Shown here in pieces: positions 1 to 8,261 of a DNA stretch of 25,490 nucleotides. Numbering within the stretch: position 1 is the stretch's first letter; each line of letters starts with the position of its first letter. Under the pieces are notes generated by a model that was not told the DNA's origin, made no database searches, and was given only the letters and a program-made list of their open reading frames with translations. The DNA is from JAAZBV01 sp964460435. Its GTDB lineage: Bacteria; Desulfobacterota; DSM-4660; Desulfatiglandales; HGW-15. The stretch covers positions 1-25,490 of the forward strand of contig CAYWRH010000051.1 in assembly GCA_964460435.1 (NCBI GenBank). Reading direction: 5' to 3'. A program made the translations under genes and the position numbers.

Positions 1-1
1 A

Positions 2-2356
2 TATTTTAAATCAAAAAGGATGCTATACCAGGCAGAGCCCAATTATATTATACCCATAAAGGCCCTGCCTGATGATCCCCATTTTAATATGCAGTGGGGT
101 CTCTACAACAGCGGGGATTCAGGCGTTAATGACGCAGATATAGATGCGCCCGAGGCATGGGATTTTTCTACAGGCGGCAGAAATGTTGTGATAGCGGTGA
201 TTGATACGGGAGTGGATTATACCCATGAAGACCTTTCAGAAAATATATGGCGCAACCCTGATGAGATCCCCGGCAATAATATGGATGATGATGATAACGG
301 GTATATTGATGATGTTATTGGCTGGGACTTTGTTGACAGGGCTTCCGGCAACCCGGAGGAGGACTATAATGGCCCTGACAATGATCCCTTGGACAGGCAT
401 GGCCACGGCACACATGTTGCCGGTATTATTAGTGCAGTTGCAAATAATGGAATAGGTATTGCCGGGGTTGCATACAACAGCAGGATTATGGCTGTAAGGG
501 CAGCATATATGGACGAGTCAGGCGAGGGTATTCTTGAAAGCGTGGACGCAGCGCAGGCGATTATCTATGCCGCCTATAATGGCGCAGCAGTGATCAATAT
601 AAGCTGGGGTGACTATGTTGAGTCAACCCTTATCCGGGATGCAATAGATATCGCCACTTCCAGGGGCGCAATTATATGTGCCTCTGCCGGGAATGATAAC
701 ACGGGCAGCAGGATATACCCTGCCGCCTCGGATAATCCTGCAGTTATTGCTGTGGGCGCCACAGAGATGCATGACAACCGGGCGCTCTTTTCCAATTATG
801 GCAACTGGGTTCATGTGTCCGCACCAGGCAGGGATATCTACAGCACAAAACCGGGCAATAGATACGGGTACCTGAGCGGCACATCAATGGCTGTTCCTCA
901 TGTATCAGGCCTTGCCGCCATGATTATTTCTGCATCCCCCGGGATCAGCCCTCTTGAGGTAAAGTCAAGGATAATGAATTCGGTTGATGTAATAGGGTCT
1001 CTCAAAGGCAAAAATATAACCTCAGGCCGGATAAATGCATATTCAGCCCTTATGTCAGGCGCTTTGGGCCCCTGCATATTCTCTGTTTCACCTTATCGGG
1101 TGAAGGAGGGAGAGGCCATAACAATATCAGGTTATGGCTTTGGCGAAAGACAAACCAGCGGAGCTGCAAGAATCGACGGCTACCCCTCTTTGAATATCAT
1201 ATCATGGGAAAACAGAAGCATTGTCTGCCAGGCGCCATGGGGTGAGATTAGCGGCGGGCTTTATGTATCAACGCCTCAAGGGATAAGTAAAGCCATACCT
1301 GTTGATACAGTAATAAATCAGTATGATGAAGCCCTCTCTGTTAACAGGTTCATAAATGGAGGAGTACGGCAAAACTGGCATGGTGATGATCAGTCATGGT
1401 CATACACCCTTCCGTTTGCCTTTCCATTTTTCGGGCAGGAGTATGGAGAGCTTTTCATATCGTCCAACGGGTTTATTGACTTTACGAACGGAAACGCATC
1501 ATACCTTAAATCTGAGGAGGCGCTTGCGGGAAGGGTTATGATTGCACCCTTGTGGGATGACCTGGAAATAGACCCTGCAGGGCATCCTGAGCATGATATC
1601 TATATACACATGCCCTCTGCTGATTCGGTCTGTTTCAGGTGGAGCGCAAAAAGCTACCATACGGAAAGCGATATCAATGTGGAGCTTATCCTTTACAGGG
1701 ATGGAAGGATAGCGTTCAATTACGGTGAAGGCAACAGAGCTACCTCCCCGGTAATAGGGATTTCCGGAGGGGACAGAAAGAACTATCTGCTTTCAGCATT
1801 AAACAGAAAAAGCCAGTTCTCAGGCGCTGACACAGTTATCTTTACCCCGGGTGACCGGAAATTCACCCTCTTTCTAAAAAAGGGGTGGAACCTTATTTCA
1901 GTGCCAGTGAGACCGGAAAACCCTGTTGTGCCAATGGTGCTGGGGGATGCCTATAACAGCATTAATACCATATGGGGATATTTTTACAATGCCTGGCAGA
2001 TACATATTGCAGGGATGTTCCCGGAAAGTGACTTTTTAAATATAAAGGATAGTTACGGTTACTGGATAAAATCAGTTGAAAGGCCCTTGAGAATAAGGGT
2101 GTCAGGGGAGGTTAATCAGGGCGCCATATCGCTTAATAAGGGATGGAACCTTACCGGATACAAATCATTTGAGGTAATGGCTGTTTCCGATGCGATATCT
2201 TCCATTGCAGATAAGGTGGAATCGGTCTGGGCATATAAAAATGGCAAGTGGTATCTCTATGACCCGCTCCATCCTGAATTCAGTGATCTTGTCTATATGG
2301 AGCCTGGACTTGGTTACTGGATAAAAAGCAGAGAATCATGCCTATGGGTGCGGTAG
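2..2356 (+). CDS. Subtilisin-family (S8) serine protease, secreted, 5'-truncated by window edge
   Basis: Residue numbers count from the ATG at 20. The catalytic triad is visible: Asp62 in IDTGVDYTHEDL, His129 in HGHGTHVAGI and Ser289 in SGTSMAVPHVSG, with oxyanion Asn225 in ASAGNDN. An acidic insert (about 88-98, DDDDNGYIDD) is typical of calcium-binding loops in bacterial subtilases. After the protease domain come an IPT/TIG-like Ig fold (about 350-430), a nidogen-like beta region (about 440-610) with SSNGFIDF and LWDDLEI, and two C-terminal modules each holding GWNL (622, 708) and YWIKS (681, 766). The frame is open to base 2, no usable Shine-Dalgarno precedes ATG 20, and residues 3-9 (YQAEPNY) look like the end of a subtilase pro-peptide. 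The real start, signal peptide and pro-domain therefore lie upstream. Probable role is an extracellular or surface protease; its substrate cannot be told. Confidence 0.93.
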   Translation, partial: YFKSKRMLYQAEPNYIIPIKALPDDPHFNMQWGLYNSGDSGVNDADIDAPEAWDFSTGGRNVVIAVIDTGVDYTHEDLSENIWRNPDEIPGNNMDDDDNGYIDDVIGWDFVDRASGNPEEDYNGPDNDPLDRHGHGTHVAGIISAVANNGIGIAGVAYNSRIMAVRAAYMDESGEGILESVDAAQAIIYAAYNGAAVINISWGDYVESTLIRDAIDIATSRGAIICASAGNDNTGSRIYPAASDNPAVIAVGATEMHDNRALFSNYGNWVHVSAPGRDIYSTKPGNRYGYLSGTSMAVPHVSGLAAMIISASPGISPLEVKSRIMNSVDVIGSLKGKNITSGRINAYSALMSGALGPCIFSVSPYRVKEGEAITISGYGFGERQTSGAARIDGYPSLNIISWENRSIVCQAPWGEISGGLYVSTPQGISKAIPVDTVINQYDEALSVNRFINGGVRQNWHGDDQSWSYTLPFAFPFFGQEYGELFISSNGFIDFTNGNASYLKSEEALAGRVMIAPLWDDLEIDPAGHPEHDIYIHMPSADSVCFRWSAKSYHTESDINVELILYRDGRIAFNYGEGNRATSPVIGISGGDRKNYLLSALNRKSQFSGADTVIFTPGDRKFTLFLKKGWNLISVPVRPENPVVPMVLGDAYNSINTIWGYFYNAWQIHIAGMFPESDFLNIKDSYGYWIKSVERPLRIRVSGEVNQGAISLNKGWNLTGYKSFEVMAVSDAISSIADKVESVWAYKNGKWYLYDPLHPEFSDLVYMEPGLGYWIKSRESCLWVR

Positions 2357-2382
2357 GCATTTGCAGGAGGTTTAAATCTAAT

Positions 2383-2796
2383 ATGAAAAGAAAATATAAA
2401 GTTTTTATAGCGCTTTTATGCTGCAGTTGCGTATATGCAGCAGGCCCTGTGTTGCCTGCGAGGGTGGGCGGCTCTGTTACTGTTGACGGTGAGTTGATTA
2501 ACGCTGCTAAAGGCAGGGGATTTGTTTTCAGTGTTACTACAATGGATGGCAAGGATTTAACCCCGAGAGCCCTGGACAATGATGGCCTTAACGGCGCAGG
2601 TAAATATATTATTGATATCCCTGTTCATGACCCGGTAAACCAGCCCGGAGGGGCAAAGCCATTGGGCCGGGCAATTATCCATGTATATAAAGATAAGAAG
2701 GCCTTGAAGGTTATAAGCCCGGTGGGTGGCGAGTTCACTGTGGGCAGGGGCGGTTCAATCACCATTATTGACCTTGTTGTATCGTCAGGCCAGTGA
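2383..2796 (+). CDS. Small secreted beta-rich protein, function unknown
   Basis: 137 aa from ATG 2383, chosen because GCAGGAGG lies 12 bases upstream and the product then begins with a signal peptide (MKRKYKV, then the hydrophobic FIALLCC, probable cleavage near VYA/AG). A longer reading from 2338 would overlap the protease and put non-signal residues in front. The mature part is rich in Gly, Val and Asp (VGGSVTVDGELI, GKYIIDIPVHDP, GGSITIIDLVV), which suggests a small carboxypeptidase-regulatory-like beta sandwich; this is inference from composition and spacing, not a recognised family. It lies 26 bases after the subtilase and probably shares its transcript, so it may be a partner, substrate or surface companion of that protease. 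A CCSC cluster in the signal region does not form a good lipobox. Confidence 0.75.
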   Translation: MKRKYKVFIALLCCSCVYAAGPVLPARVGGSVTVDGELINAAKGRGFVFSVTTMDGKDLTPRALDNDGLNGAGKYIIDIPVHDPVNQPGGAKPLGRAIIHVYKDKKALKVISPVGGEFTVGRGGSITIIDLVVSSGQ

Positions 2797-2885
2797 ACAG
2801 AGCCATTTCACCCTGTTTGTCTGCCAAAAAATAATATCTGAACCTGCTGTTTTTCTCTTTAGATGTTTTGTGATTTTAATATCCG

Positions 2886-3902
2886 TTATTTTGATGGCAC
2901 TACCTTCATCTCATGGCCCTTTATGGAGATCATCTTGCTGTCGCGCATTACAAGATTATAGGAGACATAATAAAACCTCTCTATATTGCCAGCGGGAACC
3001 CCGTCAACAATTGCCTGTGGCCAGATAGGAGTCACAGTCAGGCGTCCGCGTAAAATTAGAACCGGCCAGACAGTATCGGCTGCATATTGCGGTGGAAAAC
3101 CGCTAAGTCTGATAAAAAACACCCTTTTTTCACCCGGGGCCAGCTTGGGAGCCCAGATATCGGCAGAAACACCTGTTGAGGCACGCCCGTATCCATCAGC
3201 CTTGGTGACCTTGCTGGGTGTTACCTCTGGTGAACCCGCCAATTCGGTCAGGGAAATAAGGGTTGTATCTTGTTGGTCAACATGGATTATTACAGGCACA
3301 AAGGTCTCAAAAAGAAATTCCTCCACCGGAACCGTATTTGTATTCTGGATCTCATATTTGAAAAGATAGCTATACCCTGTCCCCTGTTGCTCAATGGAAT
3401 AGGTGGTGTGTACAACTAGCCCGACTACCTCCAGACCTTCCCTTGTCCAAAAAACAGAGGGTTCATTAAAATAATTGTCATATTGGGCTATCAGGGCCTC
3501 GCCCGCTGGCAGATTTACCTTTTTCCATACAAAGGATGTTTTATCGCCATTTATATCGGTTTCAGGTATCGCAAGATATCTGGTCATTTTTGTCGAGAAT
3601 TCCTCAGGAGAAAACAGCGGGTCCATAAGCAGAGAATCTTCCAGAAAAGCAGGGTAAAACTCTCCCTTAATATATTTTCCTTTGGGAATGGGCGAAACAA
3701 GGGAAAACTCCAATGGGGCCTTTCCGCGGTTTACCAGATATATCTCATGGTTAATTACAGGAATAAAATTGCGGGTCTGCAGTGTGTCGCGTTCTATCAC
3801 ATATAGATTCCGGGGTGCTTCCCCCCATGCAGTTAACTGCATGAAGAGAAGCATCATAAGATAGAAAAAGAGAGGAATGGCTATTCGCCTTGCTGCCGCC
3901 AT
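2886..3902 (-). CDS. Secreted protein of unknown function, third gene of the protease operon
   Basis: 338 aa. The N-terminus (MAAARRIAIP, then a hydrophobic stretch to about residue 24, AWGEAP) is a clear export signal. The rest has beta-strand-like alternation, with repeated phrases such as HEIYLVNRGKAPLEF (about residue 50), YSYLFKYEIQNTNT (about 180) and LAPGEKRVFFIRLSGF (about 255). These resemble bacterial Ig-like or 'conserved repeat' domains that carry an N-T/R-G-x-P turn. No catalytic motif was found. The start lies 2 bases beyond the stop of the 526-aa putative protease gene, so translation is almost certainly coupled. A role as a periplasmic or surface partner of that protease is inferred from position only. 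It is convergent with the plus-strand gene ending at 2796; the 89 bases between hold no convincing terminator. Confidence 0.8.
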   Translation of the reverse strand: MAAARRIAIPLFFYLMMLLFMQLTAWGEAPRNLYVIERDTLQTRNFIPVINHEIYLVNRGKAPLEFSLVSPIPKGKYIKGEFYPAFLEDSLLMDPLFSPEEFSTKMTRYLAIPETDINGDKTSFVWKKVNLPAGEALIAQYDNYFNEPSVFWTREGLEVVGLVVHTTYSIEQQGTGYSYLFKYEIQNTNTVPVEEFLFETFVPVIIHVDQQDTTLISLTELAGSPEVTPSKVTKADGYGRASTGVSADIWAPKLAPGEKRVFFIRLSGFPPQYAADTVWPVLILRGRLTVTPIWPQAIVDGVPAGNIERFYYVSYNLVMRDSKMISIKGHEMKVVPSK

Positions 3903-3904
3903 GT

Positions 3905-5485
3905 TTACTTTCTAAAATATGTCATTGGGGCATTGGGCCTGCCCACAAAACAGATCTTATTAAAGCCATAAAATCTGATTATATCCACTGCTATACGCGC
4001 CTCGGCCTCCTTGGAGCCAAAATCAAGAATGGAATGAGACCCGTCAACAACCTTCCAGGTTCCACCTATCTTGCTGGCTGTGATATTGGCAGGATTGAAT
4101 GAAATAGCATCCTCTCCGGTGAATGCGCCCTGGGGTGACTTGCCTCCGCTCGTGAAATACATCATGGGGGCATCTGGCCTGCCCACAAAGCACTGCTTGT
4201 CCATATTGTAATACTTGATTATCTCTACTGCCTTCTGGGCGTTTGCCTGGTTTGCGCCGAAATCAAGCATCCACATGGAACCAGCTACCACCTTCCAGTT
4301 TGAGCCTACCTTCTGGGCCTGGACTATGTTGGGATTAAAGGGGATGCAGTCCTCGGTAAACTTGGCAGCCTCAACCGTGGCGAAGGTTCCGTTATACCCG
4401 TCCAGGCAGAATGCGCCTGACAAACCATGTGCTGCTGCTGCTTCATTAAGGGCCGTGCCCATGGTTTTACCCTCAAGAAGGGTCTTTCTCCAGAAATCCA
4501 CATCTACAAGTTCGGAACTGCCTACTGGCAAGCTTATGGAGCCTCCTATGTAGGTGCGCGGATTATGCTGTTTTATTGCATTCTTAAGGCTGTATGGGCT
4601 GGCGCACACATTGCAGGAATTGAGCAGAATAACTGAATTATAAACACCGCTGAATGTTGTAGTGGAATTGAAGTCAGTATTCCATATTGGCTCATGGTTC
4701 CATTGGATTATGGAAGAGGGGTTGCCATGTCCGATATTGTTCCAGGCCAAAAGACGAGTGCTGTTCTGAAGGATATCCATGATTGCCGGTTTGGTGCTGG
4801 CAGCGCCGATCAATACGGTATTTAGCCCGCCAAATGCCTGCCCGAATATTGCATTCACCGCATTGGTGTTATTCACCGCGCTTGGAAACTCCGGGCAGGG
4901 TGTATTGGCAAGAGATTTGGGCCCTACCCCCTGCGGCAGGGAGGCCTTCAGGTCCACCAGCATATCCTTTTTCAGTTTATCTACTGCAGGGCTTACAGAT
5001 ACAGAGGGTCGAATGGTTTGAACGCTCGGAGTGAAATTCTCGATGCGATTTTTTAAAATGGTATTATCACCCTCAATTTCATATTCAAGTTTGGATATCT
5101 TGGCGGAATAGGTGTCTTTGGCCAAAAAGACCACAAGCGCCTCGGCGCGCAGTTTGGCCCCTTCCCGCTCCAGAATAGTAACGCGAGGCTGTACAGAAAG
5201 ACTACGGCCAATATCAGCGCCGAAATTCTGATTGATCAGCTGCCGTGTTTTTGTATCTAGTTTCTGCTGCTCATCCTGCTGCAGGGCCACTCTGCCGGGG
5301 ACAAGCTGGATTGCCCTGAGTTCGCTCGGCACGACTGTATCCAGAACCTTGGCGGCTCCGGGCATGCTTTTATGGGCTGGCCTAATATCATCAGCGTATA
5401 CATCTGAAGGGGATGTCAAAACACCCGGCATTAAAAGGGCCATTAGTAACGAAAGAAAAACAATAATTTTAATCTTTGTACTCAT
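3905..5485 (-). CDS. Putative secreted clan-CD (caspase/gingipain/CHAT-like) cysteine protease with two C-terminal FVGRP modules
   Basis: 526 aa with a signal peptide (hydrophobic 5-24, likely cleavage VYA/DD near 31). Order of parts: an N-terminal domain (about 75-150) resembling the protein of the upstream gene; a middle domain (about 195-360); then two copies of an ~80-residue module (381-444 and 461-524). The middle domain shows a hydrophobic strand ending in GHG (LLAWNNIGHGNPS, His253) followed by a strand ending in Cys (VILLNSCNV, Cys291), then TYIGGSISLP and a helix ending G-x-ALNEA. This is the His...Cys order and spacing of clan-CD peptidases such as gingipains, caspases and CHAT. 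Family membership and catalysis are inference; fold prediction would be decisive. TAAGGAGGT sits 5 bases before the ATG. It is the middle gene of a minus-strand operon between the 130-aa and 338-aa secreted proteins. Confidence 0.8.
   Translation of the reverse strand: MSTKIKIIVFLSLLMALLMPGVLTSPSDVYADDIRPAHKSMPGAAKVLDTVVPSELRAIQLVPGRVALQQDEQQKLDTKTRQLINQNFGADIGRSLSVQPRVTILEREGAKLRAEALVVFLAKDTYSAKISKLEYEIEGDNTILKNRIENFTPSVQTIRPSVSVSPAVDKLKKDMLVDLKASLPQGVGPKSLANTPCPEFPSAVNNTNAVNAIFGQAFGGLNTVLIGAASTKPAIMDILQNSTRLLAWNNIGHGNPSSIIQWNHEPIWNTDFNSTTTFSGVYNSVILLNSCNVCASPYSLKNAIKQHNPRTYIGGSISLPVGSSELVDVDFWRKTLLEGKTMGTALNEAAAAHGLSGAFCLDGYNGTFATVEAAKFTEDCIPFNPNIVQAQKVGSNWKVVAGSMWMLDFGANQANAQKAVEIIKYYNMDKQCFVGRPDAPMMYFTSGGKSPQGAFTGEDAISFNPANITASKIGGTWKVVDGSHSILDFGSKEAEARIAVDIIRFYGFNKICFVGRPNAPMTYFRK
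3914..4345 (-). repeat. Tandem duplicated FVGRP module in the putative cysteine protease
   Basis: Two 64-residue copies (protein residues 381-444 and 461-524) repeat with an exact 80-residue period. By eye 36 of 64 positions are identical, including FNP, WKVV-x-GS, LDFG, AV-x-II and CFVGRP-x-AP. The copies have drifted at DNA level, though short identities remain, for example a 14-base match around GGCCTGCCCACAAA. The module looks like a small alpha/beta domain, perhaps for surface or ligand binding. Its function is not known to me. Confidence 0.85.
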
Positions 5486-5514
5486 AGCATTACCTCCTTA
5501 TTATTTATGCCCCC

Positions 5515-5907
5515 TTATTCAACAGAGAGCAGGTGTTGTGTTTTCCCTGAAATATAAAAAACGATACGATGCGGCACAGCCGTGTAGGATTCTCTATACA
5601 GGAACATGGCCTTGACCTCATATTGGCTTTTGCTCCTGTCAAGCAGACTGATGTCCAGACGTATGCTATAGCTCATGGAAAGATCATGGGCAAAATGCTC
5701 TTTAATGAGCTTAGTGGCTATATCCCTAAGGGATTCTTCTCCTGGCAATCCAGGGCTGATTGCGGAATCATCAATAAAAATTTTGATATCCGTGTTCGTC
5801 TCCTCCGACATGATAGCTCCATCCTTTAGTGGCATAAGAGGGTCAGGCAGGCCAAGAAAAAAGATTATCCCAAATAAACCCCTTAAGTATTTGAATGAAC
5901 AATGCAT
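5515..5907 (-). CDS. Exported small protein resembling the N-terminal domain of the adjacent putative protease
   Basis: 130 aa; the start is fixed by GGCAGGAGGT 6 bases upstream. The N-terminus carries a hydrophobic segment (FGIIFFLGL, 12-20), a signal peptide or anchor. Residues 67-121 (from LIKEHF through LLDR and SYTA to ISG) align with residues 83-139 of the 526-aa putative protease (LINQNF, ILER, TYSA, IEG). With a two-residue gap, L, I, F, D, S, S, L, R, A, Y, A, I and G match in order. It is the first gene of the operon, 29 bases before the protease gene. Free-standing copies of a protease pro-domain act as inhibitors or folding helpers in several known protease families; that role here is inference. 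The protein family itself is not one I recognise. Confidence 0.72.
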   Translation of the reverse strand: MHCSFKYLRGLFGIIFFLGLPDPLMPLKDGAIMSEETNTDIKIFIDDSAISPGLPGEESLRDIATKLIKEHFAHDLSMSYSIRLDISLLDRSKSQYEVKAMFLYRESYTAVPHRIVFYISGKTQHLLSVE

Positions 5908-5954
5908 TCAGTGACCTCCTGCCGTATTGCGGCGATGAAACTGCATCCAGGCAT

Positions 5955-5971
5955 CTTTTCAATTTGAAAAG
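5955..5971. repeat. 17-base palindrome in the leader of the protease operon
   Basis: CTTTTCAA-T-TTGAAAAG has perfect 8-base arms around one central base. It lies about 50 bases before the start of the 130-aa gene and about 50 bases downstream of the predicted -10. It could be a repressor operator or a weak RNA hairpin. No matching regulator is encoded beside it. Confidence 0.5.
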
Positions 5972-6021
5972 AACATTTTAAGGAGTGAAAAGGGCAAATA
6001 AAATTGCCTTAATTATTATAA

Positions 6022-6051
6022 ATTATATGGAGCATTTGGGCTTTATGTCAA
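6022..6051 (-). promoter_or_regulatory. Sigma-70-type promoter of the protease operon
   Basis: On the minus strand TTGACA (6051-6046) and TATAAT (6027-6022) are both perfect consensus hexamers, 18 bases apart. Transcription would begin near 6015, leaving a leader of about 108 bases before the 130-aa gene at 5907. The leader includes a small GGCAA/TTGCC hairpin and the 5955-5971 palindrome. The 321-base gap 5908-6228 otherwise holds only AT-rich DNA and the hairpin at 6181-6223. Confidence 0.75.
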
Positions 6052-6180
6052 TATAAAATAATCATATAACTCAACCGGTTTATTAATGCTATAAAGCGCT
6101 CATGATCAGGATATCCCCTTTTATGACCTTATCACCATCACATAAGTAAAAAAAGGAAATCGCCGTAGGATTTGGATATT

Positions 6181-6223
6181 TAGAATGGGATAGAGCGTAA
6201 TTTAAATGCCCCATCCCATTCTA
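6181..6223 (-). terminator. Hairpin after the DUF4382-like lipoprotein gene
   Basis: TAGAATGGGAT (6181-6191) and ATCCCATTCTA (6213-6223) are perfect 11-base arms around a 21-base loop, starting 6 bases past the stop at 6229. On the minus strand no clear U-run follows, so as an intrinsic terminator it is weak. A T-rich stretch does follow on the plus strand, but no plus-strand gene lies upstream. Confidence 0.5.
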
Positions 6224-6228
6224 TTTTA

Positions 6229-8244
6229 TTAGTCCGTATCAGTTGCCTTGATCAGGGCAGCTGACAGTCGATAGGCTGAGAAGGTCAGGGTGTTATCATT
6301 AAATGTGCCCTGACCATGAAGGTGCCTTATCATGGCGCCATCCGCACAGGCCCTGCTGAGCGCAGTTATGAATTCGGACCATGAAGTATGGATAGTTCTG
6401 GAGCCCCCATAGCCATATACAGTAATTATAAAAAAAGTGTCTTGATCTGTGTCAGCCTTGATCGTTATATCCTCCCCGGGATGGTCTTTAACAAAATCTA
6501 TTACACTGCCTCCCCTGATTACACTATGGAAGAAACCGACAGAACTTATGGCATCCCCATTCAGGATAAGAGGCGCTGTTGCTGCAGGGGGTTCTGTAAA
6601 GAGATTATCAATAGTCTGCCCCTTAAAACCCAGCCCCACATTCAGGAATGCCTTTGTATCCCTGAGATCAATAATGGTCCGGGCCTCAAAATCCGCTGGC
6701 GCTGTACCAAAGGGTTTCATGAATCCCTTCATCTTGACCGGCATCCCATTAACAGTCAGAGAGGATACATTAAGGTTTGCCGCAGGCGATACAGTATAAT
6801 CTGTGATTGAAGCGTCATGTTCTGAATCGATACCTGTGCCAGTAAAATCGAACAGGGAGCTATTATGCCAAAAGCCTGTATAACCCCACCTTGCAGTATT
6901 ATGGCCCATCCAGCCCAGGCCCATGGTCTCAATCGAGTATAGTGATAATGAAAGCCACGAAGGATTGTCTCTATATTCATCACCTGCGGGAGGGTAGTTC
7001 AATTTTCCGCTAATAGTTGTGAGCAGCATACGGATATATCCGTTCGAGGCATCCATAACCCCGGTACTGTGAGAGTAAGTCCCGAAGACCTCAACTGCCT
7101 GCCCTACCGAGATATCGTTTATTTCATAATTAGCTAATGAAAACTGCTTACTGACCTTTGTGGCACTCCCAATGTTGACTGAAATTGTATTTTTAAAAAA
7201 ATTTCCGCCCATTGACCTGTCTCTGCACATAGTGGCCCCTTTGATTGTAAGGGTATCGGCAGTTCGGCCTATTACTGTTCCCTTTGCAGAGTCAAGGGAA
7301 CCCTTCACGCTTATGCCAGCAAGAACCTCTGTTGCTGTAAACTTGAACATATCGTTAAAGGTGCCATGTGCCACAACCGGCACATCCGCATTGAAACCTG
7401 CAAGCTCTTTGAGGCCGGCAGCTCCAGAGTAATTTGTGCCATTAATGTTATAGACTGTATTGCCATTTACCAAAACGGTCACAGTGCCGTAGGCATCATC
7501 TCCGGTAATGTCATGCGCAAAGGGATGAACGGTTATATCAAATGTTTTGTTGTCCTCATCAACGCCCTGCAGCGCACCCCGTACGCGCTGAATCTTTGTA
7601 GTGTCTGGAGTCAGATCGGCAGTTATTATCGGAGTTACCATCAGTGTAAGCGCATCCAGATCCACAACATTATTTGAGTTGAGATTGAAGTCAAGGGCCA
7701 GGTGCGAAGACCTTCCGTTTAGAATGTGGAGATATGTGTCAAGCTCTACTGTAACATCAATGGTTTTTGATGCAATGGTCTCTCCACTTTCATCAATCAG
7801 AGAGATGTCAGTGGTCGGAACCTGCACTATGGTGCTTCCATCACTGTCATATACCTGGATATCTGCATTTGTAAAATCAAGGGTCAGCACGACCCTGTCA
7901 TAGATGCCTGCGCCAATGGTTGTTGCAGTAAGAAACTCGGTCATGTTGGTGAGCTGGGTAAAATCTATCGTGGTTGTTCCATTGGTGGGTATTGCATTAA
8001 CCACTGTACCATCTGTTCTGTGAAGTTTAATGGAGGTCACATCAACGGCGTACCTTACAAAATCACCGGCAGCATCTGTAAACCCTATAAAAAGTTGCCC
8101 GCCATCGGATGAAACAGAGGCGCTTGAGCCTGATACCTCTCCGCCACCCCCTCCCCCTCCGCAACCGTTCAGGACGAAAACAAGGCTTAAAATGCCTACC
8201 AAATATGATATCTTTTTAAAAATCCATAATCTCTTTGTTTCCAT
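6229..8244 (-). CDS. Large lipoprotein, DUF4382-type N-terminus with DUF5666-like repeats
   Basis: 671 aa. A lipoprotein signal ends in VLNGC (Cys28), followed directly by seven glycines, so the mature protein is lipid-anchored and the Gly run is a flexible tether. Residues about 48-215 fit a DUF4382-like domain: LFIGFTDAAGDFVRY, VDVTSIKLHRTDG and GAGIYDRVVLTLD, then LALDFNLN. The remainder (about 220-400) has DUF5666-like beta repeats: V-x-G-x-L-x-GV-D, TVYNINGTNY, V-x-VGQAVEVFGTYS. The C-terminal third is unrecognised beta-rich sequence. The start is supported by ACAGGAGGAG and by a strong promoter at 8332-8360. Such proteins are common on the surface of anaerobic proteobacteria, and their function is unknown. 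It appears to be transcribed alone. Confidence 0.88.
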   Translation of the reverse strand: METKRLWIFKKISYLVGILSLVFVLNGCGGGGGGGEVSGSSASVSSDGGQLFIGFTDAAGDFVRYAVDVTSIKLHRTDGTVVNAIPTNGTTTIDFTQLTNMTEFLTATTIGAGIYDRVVLTLDFTNADIQVYDSDGSTIVQVPTTDISLIDESGETIASKTIDVTVELDTYLHILNGRSSHLALDFNLNSNNVVDLDALTLMVTPIITADLTPDTTKIQRVRGALQGVDEDNKTFDITVHPFAHDITGDDAYGTVTVLVNGNTVYNINGTNYSGAAGLKELAGFNADVPVVAHGTFNDMFKFTATEVLAGISVKGSLDSAKGTVIGRTADTLTIKGATMCRDRSMGGNFFKNTISVNIGSATKVSKQFSLANYEINDISVGQAVEVFGTYSHSTGVMDASNGYIRMLLTTISGKLNYPPAGDEYRDNPSWLSLSLYSIETMGLGWMGHNTARWGYTGFWHNSSLFDFTGTGIDSEHDASITDYTVSPAANLNVSSLTVNGMPVKMKGFMKPFGTAPADFEARTIIDLRDTKAFLNVGLGFKGQTIDNLFTEPPAATAPLILNGDAISSVGFFHSVIRGGSVIDFVKDHPGEDITIKADTDQDTFFIITVYGYGGSRTIHTSWSEFITALSRACADGAMIRHLHGQGTFNDNTLTFSAYRLSAALIKATDTD

Positions 8245-8261
8245 GTTGCTCTCCTCCTGTT

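Noticed and set aside
2886..3902. Several plus-strand frames opposite the 338-aa gene
   Set aside because: They lack ribosome sites and have shadow-like composition; the minus-strand gene has a signal peptide and coupled start.
8130..8165. C/G homopolymer-like run as a repeat or phase-variable tract
   Set aside because: It encodes the seven-glycine tether after the lipobox Cys; the codons are mixed (interrupted by T), so slippage is not favoured and such tethers are common in these lipoproteins.
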